64,000 nt of DNA from [Leptolyngbya] sp. JSC-1 (GTDB lineage Bacteria; Cyanobacteriota; Cyanobacteriia; Elainellales; Elainellaceae). Of this stretch, positions 51,265-59,903 are shown piece after piece (the first letter of the stretch is position 1; the number at the start of each line of letters is the position of its first letter). Position numbers and translations under genes: made by a program. The stretch is taken from the NCBI GenBank assembly GCA_000733415.1, contig KL662191.1, positions 2,556,371 to 2,620,370 on the forward strand. The letters are read 5' to 3'. The notes under the pieces were generated by a model. It worked only from the letters and a program-made list of their open reading frames with translations, searched no databases and was not told where the DNA came from.

Positions 51265-53578
51265 GCCAGCCCGTTCAGCTTCCTCCTCTGCGGCTCATGA
51301 CCCCTCTGCCGAGCGAGCAGGCAGATCAACCAGATCAGCCAAGTCCGGCAGATCAGCCAAATCCATCCGTCGTAATTCGAGCAGCGCTATGGTGAAACGC
51401 AAGCCGATTTTTCTCTCAGTGCTAGCAGTAGGCGCGATGGTTTCGGTGCTCTCCGTGGGTAGTTTGTTGAGCAAGCTGCCTGGGCCTTGGTCGGCATCAG
51501 ACCGGGCTAGCCAGATCGAAGCGGGCGAGAACGAATCTTCTTCGGTGCTGGCCTATGTGGATTTACCTGCCGAAGAACGGGCTGCGATTCTGGCTGAAAC
51601 TGCCAAAGGTTCTAAGTCCATCGACCGTCACCGAGCACGCTATTTGCTGGCTACTGACTTAATTGCTCAAGATCATGGTGGTCAAGCCTTACCTTTGCTG
51701 GATGGCCTGGAAAAAAGCTATCCGGCCCTAGAGGCGCAAATTCTGGCCAAACGCGCCCAGGCCCAAGCAGCTACCGGTGACGCTACCGAGGCTGAGAAGA
51801 CTTGGAAAGCGCTAATCAAGCAACATCCTGACGACCCAGCGACAGCCGAAGCCCTGTTCCAGCTAGGGCGGAAGGACAGTAAATACTGGGATCAGGCGTT
51901 GGAAAAATTTCCCGCCCACCCGCGTTCGCTGGAAATTGTGCAGGCGCGGTTAGAGAAAGACTCGAAACAGCCCCAGCTTTTGCTGCTGTTAGCTCGCCAC
52001 GGCATTCATCTCGATGGCATCATCCTGGTGTTAAATCGGCTTAAAAAAGACTATGCCGACCAGCTCAAACCCGAAGATTGGGAAGCGATTGCCTTTGCCT
52101 TTTGGGAAAACGCCTACTATGGCAGTGCGGGCGATGCCTATGCCAAAGCGCCTCCTTCTGCCTTGAACCTCTACCGGGCCGCTCGCGGAGCACAGCTAGG
52201 AGAGCGCTATCAGGATGCGGAACAAGGGTATCGAGCGCTGATCCAAGCGTTTCCCAACGAGAAAGAAACCGGAATGGCGCTGCTGCGATTGGCCGACTTG
52301 GCCGATAAACCGGAAGAAGCCATCAGTCTGCTCGATCAGGCAATTGAACGATTTCCTGAACAAGCCGCCGAGGCGCTGCTAGCTAAATCCAAAATTCTGC
52401 AAAAACAAAACAGCCCGCAGTTAGCACTGCAAATACGGCAATCCGTGCTGGAGAAGTACGGCAACTCAGAAGCAGCGGCCAAAATTCGCTGGGAGCAGGC
52501 CGAACTGTTGCAGCAGCAGGGCGACCTGAACGGAGCTTGGGCCTGGGCGAAGCAAATCGTTGAACAGAACCCAGATGACGAACTGGCTCCAATGGCGGCC
52601 TTTTGGGCAGGAAAGTGGGCAACCCAACTGAATCAGCAGACTCAAGCTCAGGAATTCTTTCAACATACGCTGAGCCGCTATCCCGATTCGTACTATGCCT
52701 GGAGGTCTGCTGCCCTGCTGGGTTGGGATGTGGGCGATTTTTCTACTCTGCGCCAGAAGATACCGCAAGTTACCAAAGTTGGGCAGCGCGTCACCTTACC
52801 GGCCGGCTCCAAGGCCCTGCAAGAACTCTATCGGTTGGGGCAGGACCGGGATGCTTGGACGCTTTGGCAGGTTGAGTTTACCAATCGGCTCAAACCCACG
52901 GTGGCGGAACAGTTCACTGACGGGTTGCTGCGATTGAGTATGGACGATCATCTGAATGGGATTTTCATGCTCTCTAGCCTGGCCTGGCGGGAAACGCCGG
53001 AAGAGCGAGCCGAATACAAAGCCTTGAAGCAGCAGATCGGCTACTGGCAGGCGCTCTATCCCTTTCCCTACATGGAGACAATTGAGCAATGGGCACAGCA
53101 GCGGCAGCTCAACCCCATGCTGGTAATTGCCCTAATTCGGCAAGAATCGCGCTTTGAACCTGAGATTGAGTCTTCGGCAGGAGCTTTAGGATTGATGCAG
53201 GTGATGCCAGAGACTGGAGACTGGGTTGCCAAACAGATTGGCCTACAGAATTACAGCTTAACGAATCCAGTTGACAACATTAACCTCGGTACCTGGTATC
53301 TCGACTACACCCATCGCGAATACACCAATAACTCGATGCTGGCTGTGGCAAGCTACAATGCTGGACCTGGCAGCGTAGCCGATTGGATCAAGAAATATGG
53401 CCTAGAGGATCCCGACCGCTTTGTCGAAGAAATTCCGTTCCCCGAAACCAGGGGCTATGTGGAATCGGTGCTTGGTAACTATTGGAACTACTTGCGTCTT
53501 TACAATCCAGAAGTCTCACAAAAACTAGCCGCAGTCTCATCCGAACACGCTGCCGTAATTAAAAATAGCCAACCCTAG
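51227..53578 (+). CDS. slt: Soluble-type lytic transglycosylase (Slt-like)
   Basis: A 783-aa murein hydrolase. After a basic Ser/Arg-rich region and a membrane anchor or signal helix (KPIFLSVLAVGAMVSVLSVGSLL, about residues 59-81), about 500 residues of helical TPR-like repeats form the doughnut domain. The C-terminal SLT domain (about 620-755) has catalytic Glu in ALIRQESRFEPEIES, then GALGLMQVMPETG and AVASYNAGPG. It cleaves MurNAc-GlcNAc bonds with 1,6-anhydro product formation. Start uncertain: ATG 51227 lacks a ribosome binding site; ATG 51389 directly precedes the signal helix and is a good alternative. Confidence 0.9.
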   Translation: MPLKKVFRSGSSKPARSASSSAAHDPSAERAGRSTRSAKSGRSAKSIRRNSSSAMVKRKPIFLSVLAVGAMVSVLSVGSLLSKLPGPWSASDRASQIEAGENESSSVLAYVDLPAEERAAILAETAKGSKSIDRHRARYLLATDLIAQDHGGQALPLLDGLEKSYPALEAQILAKRAQAQAATGDATEAEKTWKALIKQHPDDPATAEALFQLGRKDSKYWDQALEKFPAHPRSLEIVQARLEKDSKQPQLLLLLARHGIHLDGIILVLNRLKKDYADQLKPEDWEAIAFAFWENAYYGSAGDAYAKAPPSALNLYRAARGAQLGERYQDAEQGYRALIQAFPNEKETGMALLRLADLADKPEEAISLLDQAIERFPEQAAEALLAKSKILQKQNSPQLALQIRQSVLEKYGNSEAAAKIRWEQAELLQQQGDLNGAWAWAKQIVEQNPDDELAPMAAFWAGKWATQLNQQTQAQEFFQHTLSRYPDSYYAWRSAALLGWDVGDFSTLRQKIPQVTKVGQRVTLPAGSKALQELYRLGQDRDAWTLWQVEFTNRLKPTVAEQFTDGLLRLSMDDHLNGIFMLSSLAWRETPEERAEYKALKQQIGYWQALYPFPYMETIEQWAQQRQLNPMLVIALIRQESRFEPEIESSAGALGLMQVMPETGDWVAKQIGLQNYSLTNPVDNINLGTWYLDYTHREYTNNSMLAVASYNAGPGSVADWIKKYGLEDPDRFVEEIPFPETRGYVESVLGNYWNYLRLYNPEVSQKLAAVSSEHAAVIKNSQP

Positions 53579-53607
53579 GAGTTGAGAAACCGAAAGCATA
53601 ATCGGGC

Positions 53608-53643
53608 CTGAAGCATTAGTACTAACTGAAGCATTAGTACTAA
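53608..53643. repeat. 18-bp exact tandem duplication CTGAAGCATTAGTACTAA
   Basis: Two exact copies, each containing the palindrome TTAGTACTAA, between the transglycosylase stop and the REC-kinase start, about 190 bp upstream of the latter. Confidence 0.92.
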
Positions 53644-53818
53644 TAAGTATTAATACCAAAGGCTACTTCCTGGGACAGATTAGAAATGCAAACCTAATGA
53701 TTAAGATAGACATAATCTTTAAGAAAACTTGAAAACAGTTCTAAATCTTTATTGGTTCTGGCACCTTTGATTTAGCCTCAGTATAAATTCTGATGTCCCT
53801 TTGCTTTAAGTATTAAAC

Positions 53819-54961
53819 ATGTCTCGCTCCCAATCTTCTAGGATTGATCGCATCCTGGCAGTTGATGATTCCCCTGATAATTTATTTTTGATTCAAACCA
53901 TCTTGGATGACAAAGGCTATGAGATTACTCTAGCCGAGAATGGTCAGTCTGCCCTAGCTCAGATTGAAAAAAATCCGCCCGATTTAATTTTGCTGGATGT
54001 GATGATGCCCGGCATGGATGGCTATGAGGTGACTCGGCGGGTCCGGGCTAACCAAGCACGTTTGGGTTTCATTCCAATTTTGCTGATCACGGCTCACCAA
54101 CAGTCGAGTGTTGTCGAAGGACTGGATGCCGGAGCTGATGATTTTATCCGCAAACCTGTCGATATGGACGAGCTGTTGGCGCGGGTCCGTTCCCTACTCC
54201 GCCTCAAGCACAGCATTGATGAACAACAGCAAATGTCGCGGCAGCGCGAAGATTTTGTCTCGCGGTTGACTCATGATCTGCGTACACCTTTGGTTGCGGC
54301 AGATCGCATGCTGAATTTGTTCTTGCAGGAAGCTTTTGGTCCTGTCACCTCGGAGATGACGGAGGCCTTTGAGGTCATGATCCGCAGCAACAAAAATCTG
54401 CTGCAAATGGTAAACACTCTCTTGGAAGTGTACCGTCACGATGCCGGCAGCAAAACCCTGACCTTTAGCCCGGTAGATCTGCGCGAAGTGGTGCAGGAGG
54501 TTGTCCAAGAACTGGAGCCGCTAGTGCAGGCACAAAATCTCAGCCTTCAGGTCGAAGTTCCCTCAGTAAGCGAAACCAGTGCGCTCAATACAGTGGTATT
54601 AGGAGACCGCTTAGAATTGCGTCGAGTTTTGACGAATCTAGTCGGCAATGCGATCAAATTTACCGATACTGGCTCGATTACGATTCGACTATTCGGCGGC
54701 ACATCGGATGAAGTTGATGGCGATCAGTCCCCGAATTGGCTGCGGTTAGAGGTTGAAGATACAGGGTCTGGTATTCCACCTGAGGATCAGGCTGGTTTGT
54801 TTGAGCGGTTTCGCCAAGGGGATCATAAGCGGGCGGGCAGCGGTTTAGGACTATACCTGTCTCGTCGGATTGTAGAGGCCCATCGCGGTTCGATCAGGGT
54901 TCAATCCCAGGTTGGGCTTGGCAGCAAATTTACGATTCGCCTTCCCATGTATATTGTTTAA
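53819..54961 (+). CDS. Response regulator-histidine kinase hybrid
   Basis: A 380-aa soluble hybrid. REC (residues 10-130) has AVDDSP, phospho-acceptor Asp60 in LILLDVMMPG and Lys112 in IRKPVD. HisKA follows with His152 in RLTHDLRTPLVAADRML, and HATPase with N-box NLVGNAIKFT, DTGSGIP and GSGLGLYLS. The HDLRTPL subtype with REC in front resembles cyanobacterial soluble kinases that act in relays. No partner gene is adjacent. The start ATG lies after an AT-rich promoter region. Confidence 0.88.
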   Translation: MSRSQSSRIDRILAVDDSPDNLFLIQTILDDKGYEITLAENGQSALAQIEKNPPDLILLDVMMPGMDGYEVTRRVRANQARLGFIPILLITAHQQSSVVEGLDAGADDFIRKPVDMDELLARVRSLLRLKHSIDEQQQMSRQREDFVSRLTHDLRTPLVAADRMLNLFLQEAFGPVTSEMTEAFEVMIRSNKNLLQMVNTLLEVYRHDAGSKTLTFSPVDLREVVQEVVQELEPLVQAQNLSLQVEVPSVSETSALNTVVLGDRLELRRVLTNLVGNAIKFTDTGSITIRLFGGTSDEVDGDQSPNWLRLEVEDTGSGIPPEDQAGLFERFRQGDHKRAGSGLGLYLSRRIVEAHRGSIRVQSQVGLGSKFTIRLPMYIV

Positions 54962-55019
54962 GCTTGTTTTTTTAAGGCCGAATTATTGGGTCAACCGGAA
55001 TAAACCCAAAAATACAGAA

Positions 55020-55042
55020 GGGGCAGGCTTAAAACCTACCCC
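55020..55042 (-). terminator. Probable terminator between convergent genes
   Basis: Stem GGGGTAGG/CCTGCCCC (one mismatch) with loop TTTTAAG on the minus strand, followed by TTCTGTATTTTT. It lies between the REC-kinase and the lipoprotein genes and could act on either. Confidence 0.45.
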
Positions 55043-55097
55043 AATCCTGTCTAGTGAATTATTCGGCTGAGATCAACTGCATACAGTCGCCTAAACC

Positions 55098-55973
55098 CTA
55101 CCGTCTACGCCGACCGCCGATTCTGGGTCGAGCACCGCCGCTACCGAAGCTAGGGGTTCTTACCTTGCTCGGTTTTGGACTGTTGGAACGACGCAGATCG
55201 GTACCACCCACGCCAGAGCCAGTCGAGCGATTGCCCTGATTGACTCGCGGTGATTTGGTAGCGGTAGAACCTGTAGGTGAGCGGCGAATTTGGCCAGTCG
55301 TGCGGAAGGTCTGACGATTCCTCACCTCTGCCGGAGGCGCATTATATTTAGCGCGATAGCTGCTGACAGCGTCGTTGTAGCTTCTGCCATAGCCGCCGTA
55401 GCCCGTGATCACGCCACCGGGTTGATACACCGGCGGAATGTAGTAGTGGGGCGTAAACAGCAGACTACCAATCGCCTGACCGGCCAATGCGCCAGCAAAC
55501 GGTGCCCAGAAGTTGGACTCGCGCCGCACAATTACGGTTTCCTGTTGTCCAGTCTGCGGGTTGACCTGGGTTTCGGTCACGTTATGGACATACTCGATGC
55601 GGAAATCTTCGGTTAGGTACATCACCGGCTGGCTGTTTTCCACCTTCAGATGGGTTTTCTCACCAGCCGCAACTTGGTCATCGGTGAGACGAGCCATCTG
55701 GAGATTAGCTACCCGGTATATCGAAGATTCTCCCGGTTTGGTATTGAGTAACATCAGGGTGTATTCCCCCGTGCCGTCGTCGTAGCTGGCCTGCTGCACC
55801 GGATAGGTACCATCGCTAATTGGCGTAGTCACAGCCGAAGCAATTGGCTCTTCTACCTGGGTAGAATTCTCCATCGAGTAGTTGGAGGATTCGCCGGCAC
55901 AGGCAAAGGTGGTCAGCGACAGACCAGCCACCATAGAGAGGATTAAAAACTTGCGAATCATTTGTTTGAACAT
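55098..55973 (-). CDS. Cyanobacterial lipoprotein of unknown function
   Basis: A 291-aa exported protein. The signal peptide FLILSMVAGLSLTTFAC ends in a lipobox Cys at about residue 25. A beta-rich region follows (YPVQQASYDDGTGEYTLMLLN, MYLTEDFRIEYVHNV), then a Gly-containing hydrophobic patch (APFAGALAGQAIGSLLF) and a long basic, Arg/Ser/Gly-rich, probably disordered tail (KSPRVNQGNRSTGSG, ending GGRRRR). From memory, conserved cyanobacterial hypotheticals have this plan. It is 36 bp downstream of the DUF1517 gene on the same strand, probably co-transcribed. Confidence 0.7.
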   Translation of the reverse strand: MFKQMIRKFLILSMVAGLSLTTFACAGESSNYSMENSTQVEEPIASAVTTPISDGTYPVQQASYDDGTGEYTLMLLNTKPGESSIYRVANLQMARLTDDQVAAGEKTHLKVENSQPVMYLTEDFRIEYVHNVTETQVNPQTGQQETVIVRRESNFWAPFAGALAGQAIGSLLFTPHYYIPPVYQPGGVITGYGGYGRSYNDAVSSYRAKYNAPPAEVRNRQTFRTTGQIRRSPTGSTATKSPRVNQGNRSTGSGVGGTDLRRSNSPKPSKVRTPSFGSGGARPRIGGRRRR

Positions 55974-56009
55974 ACTAGGCTGAATAAGACAGATTTCAGT
56001 AACGGTGGA

Positions 56010-56612
56010 CTAGAGCGGAATCAATTCCGGAAAGTTCAAAATCAACTGTTCTGAAGTCAGCACATCTCCCAGCTGAGCCGGAGAATAGTGCCATTGAATG
56101 GCGCGTAATTTGTTGTCATAACGGAGGTTGATTAACGCTTTTAATCCTGCCTTGAGAGCGCTAATGTTGGCAAGATCGGTTTCTAGGGTCGGCACTTCAC
56201 CTTCATAGGCCACCGTCAGGATCACCACCAGATTTTGCGTTACCGGCAACGAAAGGGGATCATCTTCGTCGAGCGCGGTAGCCTCTGCCACGCCATAGCG
56301 CTGGGCTGAATCGGTAAACAATTCTGTCACATAGTCGCCCGCCTCTCCCTCATCCCAAAACACATCGCCTTCGTTAGCTGCCGACTGCCAATACAGGTCA
56401 TACTGCAACAGACCTTCGCAGATTTCGACTAATCCTTCTGCCAGCACCTGCATATCGCCTTCCGCATCAATAGCATCAAGCGACGCCCGATTCAGCACAC
56501 CCAGCAGTGGAGCAACCTCATCCCCAGCCAGATGCACAAAAATCCGGCAGACGGCAAACCGGGTTCTGCCTCCCATCCGATTCAGGCGGTCTCGCCAACC
56601 ACTCATCCCCAC
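56010..56612 (-). CDS. DUF1517-like protein
   Basis: A 200-aa cytoplasmic protein. The C-terminal 75 residues (LVVILTVAYEGEVPTL...SALKAGLKALINL...AIQWHYSPAQLGDVLTSEQLILNFPEL) match the C-terminal part of DUF1517 proteins, a cyanobacterial and plastid family of unknown function. The N-terminal half (GGRTRFAVCRIFVHLAGDEVAPLLGVLNRAS) is also related. Here no transmembrane segment precedes it, unlike many family members, which have an N-terminal Gly-rich membrane part. The lipoprotein gene follows 36 bp later. Confidence 0.7.
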   Translation of the reverse strand: MGMSGWRDRLNRMGGRTRFAVCRIFVHLAGDEVAPLLGVLNRASLDAIDAEGDMQVLAEGLVEICEGLLQYDLYWQSAANEGDVFWDEGEAGDYVTELFTDSAQRYGVAEATALDEDDPLSLPVTQNLVVILTVAYEGEVPTLETDLANISALKAGLKALINLRYDNKLRAIQWHYSPAQLGDVLTSEQLILNFPELIPL

Positions 56613-56908
56613 TCCCTCTGCATGTTCGTGATTAAAACTGTTTCAGCAGCCTTTTCCTACTCTAACCTGTCCGCAACTGATCATCGGTCTATCCTAGGTG
56701 TACCGGATGGAAGGTGGGTTTGGGGAGGTGGATGTCCGTACTTTATCAGCAGTTGTTTCAGAGAGTCAGGTGAGCGGGGCCTTGAGTGCTGGTAGCATCT
56801 TGGATCAGCGCCTCGGTTAGTCGCCTTGAGCGGCTAGCCTAGCTTTCTTCCGAAGCCGAGAAGCGCTAGTATCGCAAGGCATAAACTAAAGCATCGAGAA
56901 ACATAAGC

Positions 56909-56944
56909 GTGTGAGCGCAATTGTTAGTGTGAGCGCAATTGTTA
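56909..56944. repeat. 18-bp exact tandem duplication GTGTGAGCGCAATTGTTA
   Basis: Two exact copies about 160 bp upstream of gatA. The unit contains CAATTG and superficially resembles half a lac operator, which is probably chance. Confidence 0.92.
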
Positions 56945-57038
56945 ACAGTGAGTGGAAGCCTGTAGCCAATTCCTCTGCCGCAAAGTGCCAATTCTCGATA
57001 CACTTACAAATTGGACTCCTAATGGATTAGCATTACTG

Positions 57039-57074
57039 GCTCATAATTCAGCTCATAATTCAGCTCACAATTCA
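57039..57074. repeat. 12-bp tandem repeat GCTCATAATTCA, three copies
   Basis: Units at 57039 and 57051 are exact and the one at 57063 has one change (GCTCACAATTCA). They end 29 bp before gatA's start codon, so they lie in its leader or promoter. Confidence 0.92.
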
Positions 57075-57102
57075 TTAGTACACCGCTCACGAGAGGTTAG
57101 GC

Positions 57103-58563
57103 ATGGCATCCATCCGCGAACTGCACGATCAGTTGGTTAACAAAGAACGCTCCGCCGTTGAAATTACCCAGGAAGCACTGGATCGAATTCAGGTCGTTGA
57201 GCCGCAGATTCATAGCTTTTTGTGCGTTACAGCGGATCGGGCGCTAGAGCAGGCCAAGCAGGTCGATGCCAAAATTGCTGCCGGTGAAGAGATTGGCTTA
57301 CTGGCGGGCATTCCCATCGGCATTAAAGACAACATGTGCACCCAGGGCATTCCCACCACCTGCGCCTCCAAGATTCTGCAAAACTTTGTGCCGCCCTACG
57401 AATCTACCGTCACCGAGCGCCTAGCCAAGGCCGGAGCTGTGATGGTGGGCAAAACTAATCTGGATGAATTTGCGATGGGTGGCTCAACCGAGAACTCGGC
57501 CTTTCAGCTCACGGCCAACCCCTGGGATCTGGAGCGCATTCCCGGCGGTTCGTCGGGTGGCTCGGCAGCGGCAGTGGCGGCAGGCGAATGTACCGTCTCG
57601 CTAGGGTCAGATACGGGTGGCTCAATTCGGCAACCGGCCGCCCTGTGTGGCGTGGTGGGGATGAAGCCGACCTACGGGCTGGTTTCGCGCTATGGGTTGG
57701 TAGCCTTTGCCTCGTCGCTGGATCAGATTGGGCCGTTTGGCCGCTCGGTGGAAGATGTGGCGATTCTGCTGAAGGAAATTGCCGGTCATGATCCGAAGGA
57801 TTCCACCAGCCTCAAGGTGGAAATTCCCGATTATCCCAGCCTGCTAAAGCCAGAGTTGGGGTCTAAAAAACGAAAATTCCGCATCGGCGTGATCAAAGAA
57901 ACGTTTGGCGAAGGCGTTGATCCAGCCATCGAAAAAGCAGTGCGGCAGGCGATCGAACAGTTCAAAGCCTTAGGAGCCGAAGTGCAGGAAATCTCCTGTC
58001 CCCAGTTTCGCTATGGCGTGGCGGCGTACTACATCATTGCGCCTTCCGAAGCCTCAGCTAACCTGGCCCGCTACGATGGGGTCAAATACGGCTTCCGGGT
58101 CGAGGACGCTGAGAACCTGATGGAGATGTACACCAAAACCCGCGCCCAAGGCTTTGGCCCAGAGGTGAAACGCCGGATTATGATCGGTACCTACACGCTC
58201 TCGGCGGGCTACTACGATGCCTATTACCTGAAGGCGCAAAAGGTGCGCACCCTGATCAAGCAGGATTTCGAGAACGCCTTTGCCAAGGTAGATGTGTTGG
58301 TATGCCCCACCTCACCGACGACGGCCTTCAAAACCGGCGAGAAGAAAGACGACCCGCTCGGCATGTACCTGTTGGACCTGATGACGATTCCCGTCAACTT
58401 GGCCGGTCTTCCTGGCCTCAGTTTGCCCTGTGGCTTTGACGACAAGGGCTTACCGATTGGTCTCCAGATTATCGGCAATGTGCTGCGCGAAGATCTGGTG
58501 CTGCAAGCCGCCTATGCCTATGAGCAGGCCACCGATTGGCACAAGCAAACTCCACCGTTGTAG
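57103..58563 (+). CDS. gatA: Aspartyl/glutamyl-tRNA amidotransferase subunit A
   Basis: The glutaminase subunit of GatCAB, which amidates Glu-tRNA(Gln) or Asp-tRNA(Asn), required where glutaminyl-tRNA synthetase is missing. The 486-aa product has the amidase triad: Lys75 in IPIGIKDN, Ser150 in GGSSGGSAAAV, and Ser174 in LGSDTGGSIRQPA. The IPTTCASKIL and MKPTYGLVSRYGL blocks are canonical. Start ATG 57103 has GAGAGG upstream. gatB and gatC are not in the window, so it is unlinked here. It is the intact counterpart of the amidase remnant at 18279-18563, but not its parent. Confidence 0.95.
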   Translation: MASIRELHDQLVNKERSAVEITQEALDRIQVVEPQIHSFLCVTADRALEQAKQVDAKIAAGEEIGLLAGIPIGIKDNMCTQGIPTTCASKILQNFVPPYESTVTERLAKAGAVMVGKTNLDEFAMGGSTENSAFQLTANPWDLERIPGGSSGGSAAAVAAGECTVSLGSDTGGSIRQPAALCGVVGMKPTYGLVSRYGLVAFASSLDQIGPFGRSVEDVAILLKEIAGHDPKDSTSLKVEIPDYPSLLKPELGSKKRKFRIGVIKETFGEGVDPAIEKAVRQAIEQFKALGAEVQEISCPQFRYGVAAYYIIAPSEASANLARYDGVKYGFRVEDAENLMEMYTKTRAQGFGPEVKRRIMIGTYTLSAGYYDAYYLKAQKVRTLIKQDFENAFAKVDVLVCPTSPTTAFKTGEKKDDPLGMYLLDLMTIPVNLAGLPGLSLPCGFDDKGLPIGLQIIGNVLREDLVLQAAYAYEQATDWHKQTPPL

Positions 58564-59280
58564 AAACCATAAGAAGCTGGATCAAGGGCTACAGCAGTGG
58601 CTCTGTAGGGTATTCCCCGATCAGGGCTGCCAGATGCTTCAGGATCTGCAAGACTCGCTCTAGATTGTAACTGAAACCGCTGTTCTAAGCTGTTCTAAGT
58701 CGTAGAGCTGCAATTGTTTGTACCATTTTACCTAGATCGCTTGCGTCGCATTTCCGGCTCGGCTGCTGAGTGAAAGCTAGCCCAGTTGCTGGATATTGTG
58801 ACAGTTATCAAACAGGCTACTAGTGGGTTGTTTTAGAACACGCTCAAATTTCTCCAAGCTATACTGAGCGTACAGAGCAAATGCAACAGTGATGAATTAG
58901 GCAACTGAATCCACGTTGAAAACAATTGAGATGATTCAGCAACCAATCGAGTGATTCCTGTAAGCCTCTTAATTGATACGGTTATGCTCGATTAAATCAG
59001 TCTCCGACTTTAGATAGATTAGAAAGCGGTTTGGAACATTACTGTCTGCCATTGCTTCTTAAATAGTAAGCACTCAAACTTGTGGCAACCGCAAAAGCCG
59101 ATCAAGAGCATTGAGCGCTAAATTACTGCGAAAGCTGAACTTTCTACACCCTGCTGCCTTGCGTAAGATGATTTGCTTACGGGCAGTAACGTTCGCTTAT
59201 CCATTTGCATTCATCTCCTGTAATCGTTCAGATTTGATTTAATTTCGGTTTAAGTTCCTCTCTACACAAGACTTGGAGCC
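58564..59280. other. 717-bp gap between gatA and the beta-barrel gene, no gene found
   Basis: No coding, tRNA or clear terminator seen. A weak hairpin at 59154-59187 (CTGCCTTGCGTAAG...CTTACGGGCAG) lies about 100 bp before the next start. The unusually long AT-rich region may be a long leader. Confidence 0.5.
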
Positions 59281-59802
59281 ATGATTAGACTTAAGTTCGC
59301 TGCATTATCCTTTCTTTCTCTACTGACCGTTGCTCCAACTGTACTCTCAGGGCAGTCTGCTTCGGCTCAAGCCCTGATTCCTAGAGGCATGGACGGCAGC
59401 TATTTAGGCGGCGGTGTTTCGGTGGGCGTCAGCAATCCGGATGATGACGCGATTCTAGGTGGCAATGTGCAGGGTCGGCTCGATCTTCCCACAGTGCCAA
59501 TTTCGGTGCGGGGCGCAGCGCTATTCAACGGCGACAATGCTGCTCTGATGCCGCTCGTTACCTATGACATTGGTGTTGCTCCCAATACAAACCTCTATGT
59601 CGGCGGTGGCTATTCCTTCACCGTAAATGATGATGCTTCGCCGCTAGGCAACCAAAATGCTCCCGTTATTACTGCTGGCGTAGAAACAGCCGTTCAACGC
59701 AACCTTGCGCTCTACGGTGATGCTAAAGTTGGCATCGATGCCTTCAAGGACAGCAACGACGCTGCTGTTAGCGTACAGGTTGGGGCTGCGTATCGTTTCT
59801 AG
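59281..59802 (+). CDS. Small outer-membrane beta-barrel-like protein
   Basis: A 173-aa exported protein. Signal peptide LKFAALSFLSLLTVAPTVLS with a cleavable AxA (SASAQA) at about residue 30. The mature part alternates hydrophobic/polar strands with Gly (YLGGGVSVGVS, NTNLYVGGGYSFTV, NLALYGDAKVGI) and ends in the aromatic terminal residue typical for BAM substrates (VQVGAAYRF). About 8 strands fit a small porin-like barrel. Function unknown. GGAG precedes the ATG closely. It converges on the caspase gene with 101 bp between. Confidence 0.75.
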   Translation: MIRLKFAALSFLSLLTVAPTVLSGQSASAQALIPRGMDGSYLGGGVSVGVSNPDDDAILGGNVQGRLDLPTVPISVRGAALFNGDNAALMPLVTYDIGVAPNTNLYVGGGYSFTVNDDASPLGNQNAPVITAGVETAVQRNLALYGDAKVGIDAFKDSNDAAVSVQVGAAYRF

Positions 59803-59872
59803 GTTGGGGTTTGCCAAATTGTGAGTGGATTGATGTAGATGTACCTGCTAGATGCTGGTTCGGCAGTTGACC

Positions 59873-59896
59873 CATCCACTCATCCACTCATCCACT
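59873..59896. repeat. 8-bp tandem repeat CATCCACT, three copies
   Basis: Exact triple repeat 7 bp past the caspase gene's stop codon. Similar in pattern and in position to ACTCATCT at 25936-25967. Confidence 0.85.
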
Positions 59897-59903
59897 CTTC
59901 AGC

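Larger units (their letters stand above)
56613..57102. other. Gap upstream of gatA, with two tandem repeat sets
   Basis: 490 bp without a gene. It carries exact tandem repeats at 56909-56944 and 57039-57074, and must hold the gatA promoter. Confidence 0.6.

Noticed and set aside
56909..56944. lac-operator-like repeats
   Set aside because: Only a partial match to half of a lac operator and no LacI-type regulator in the window; treated as a local tandem duplication.
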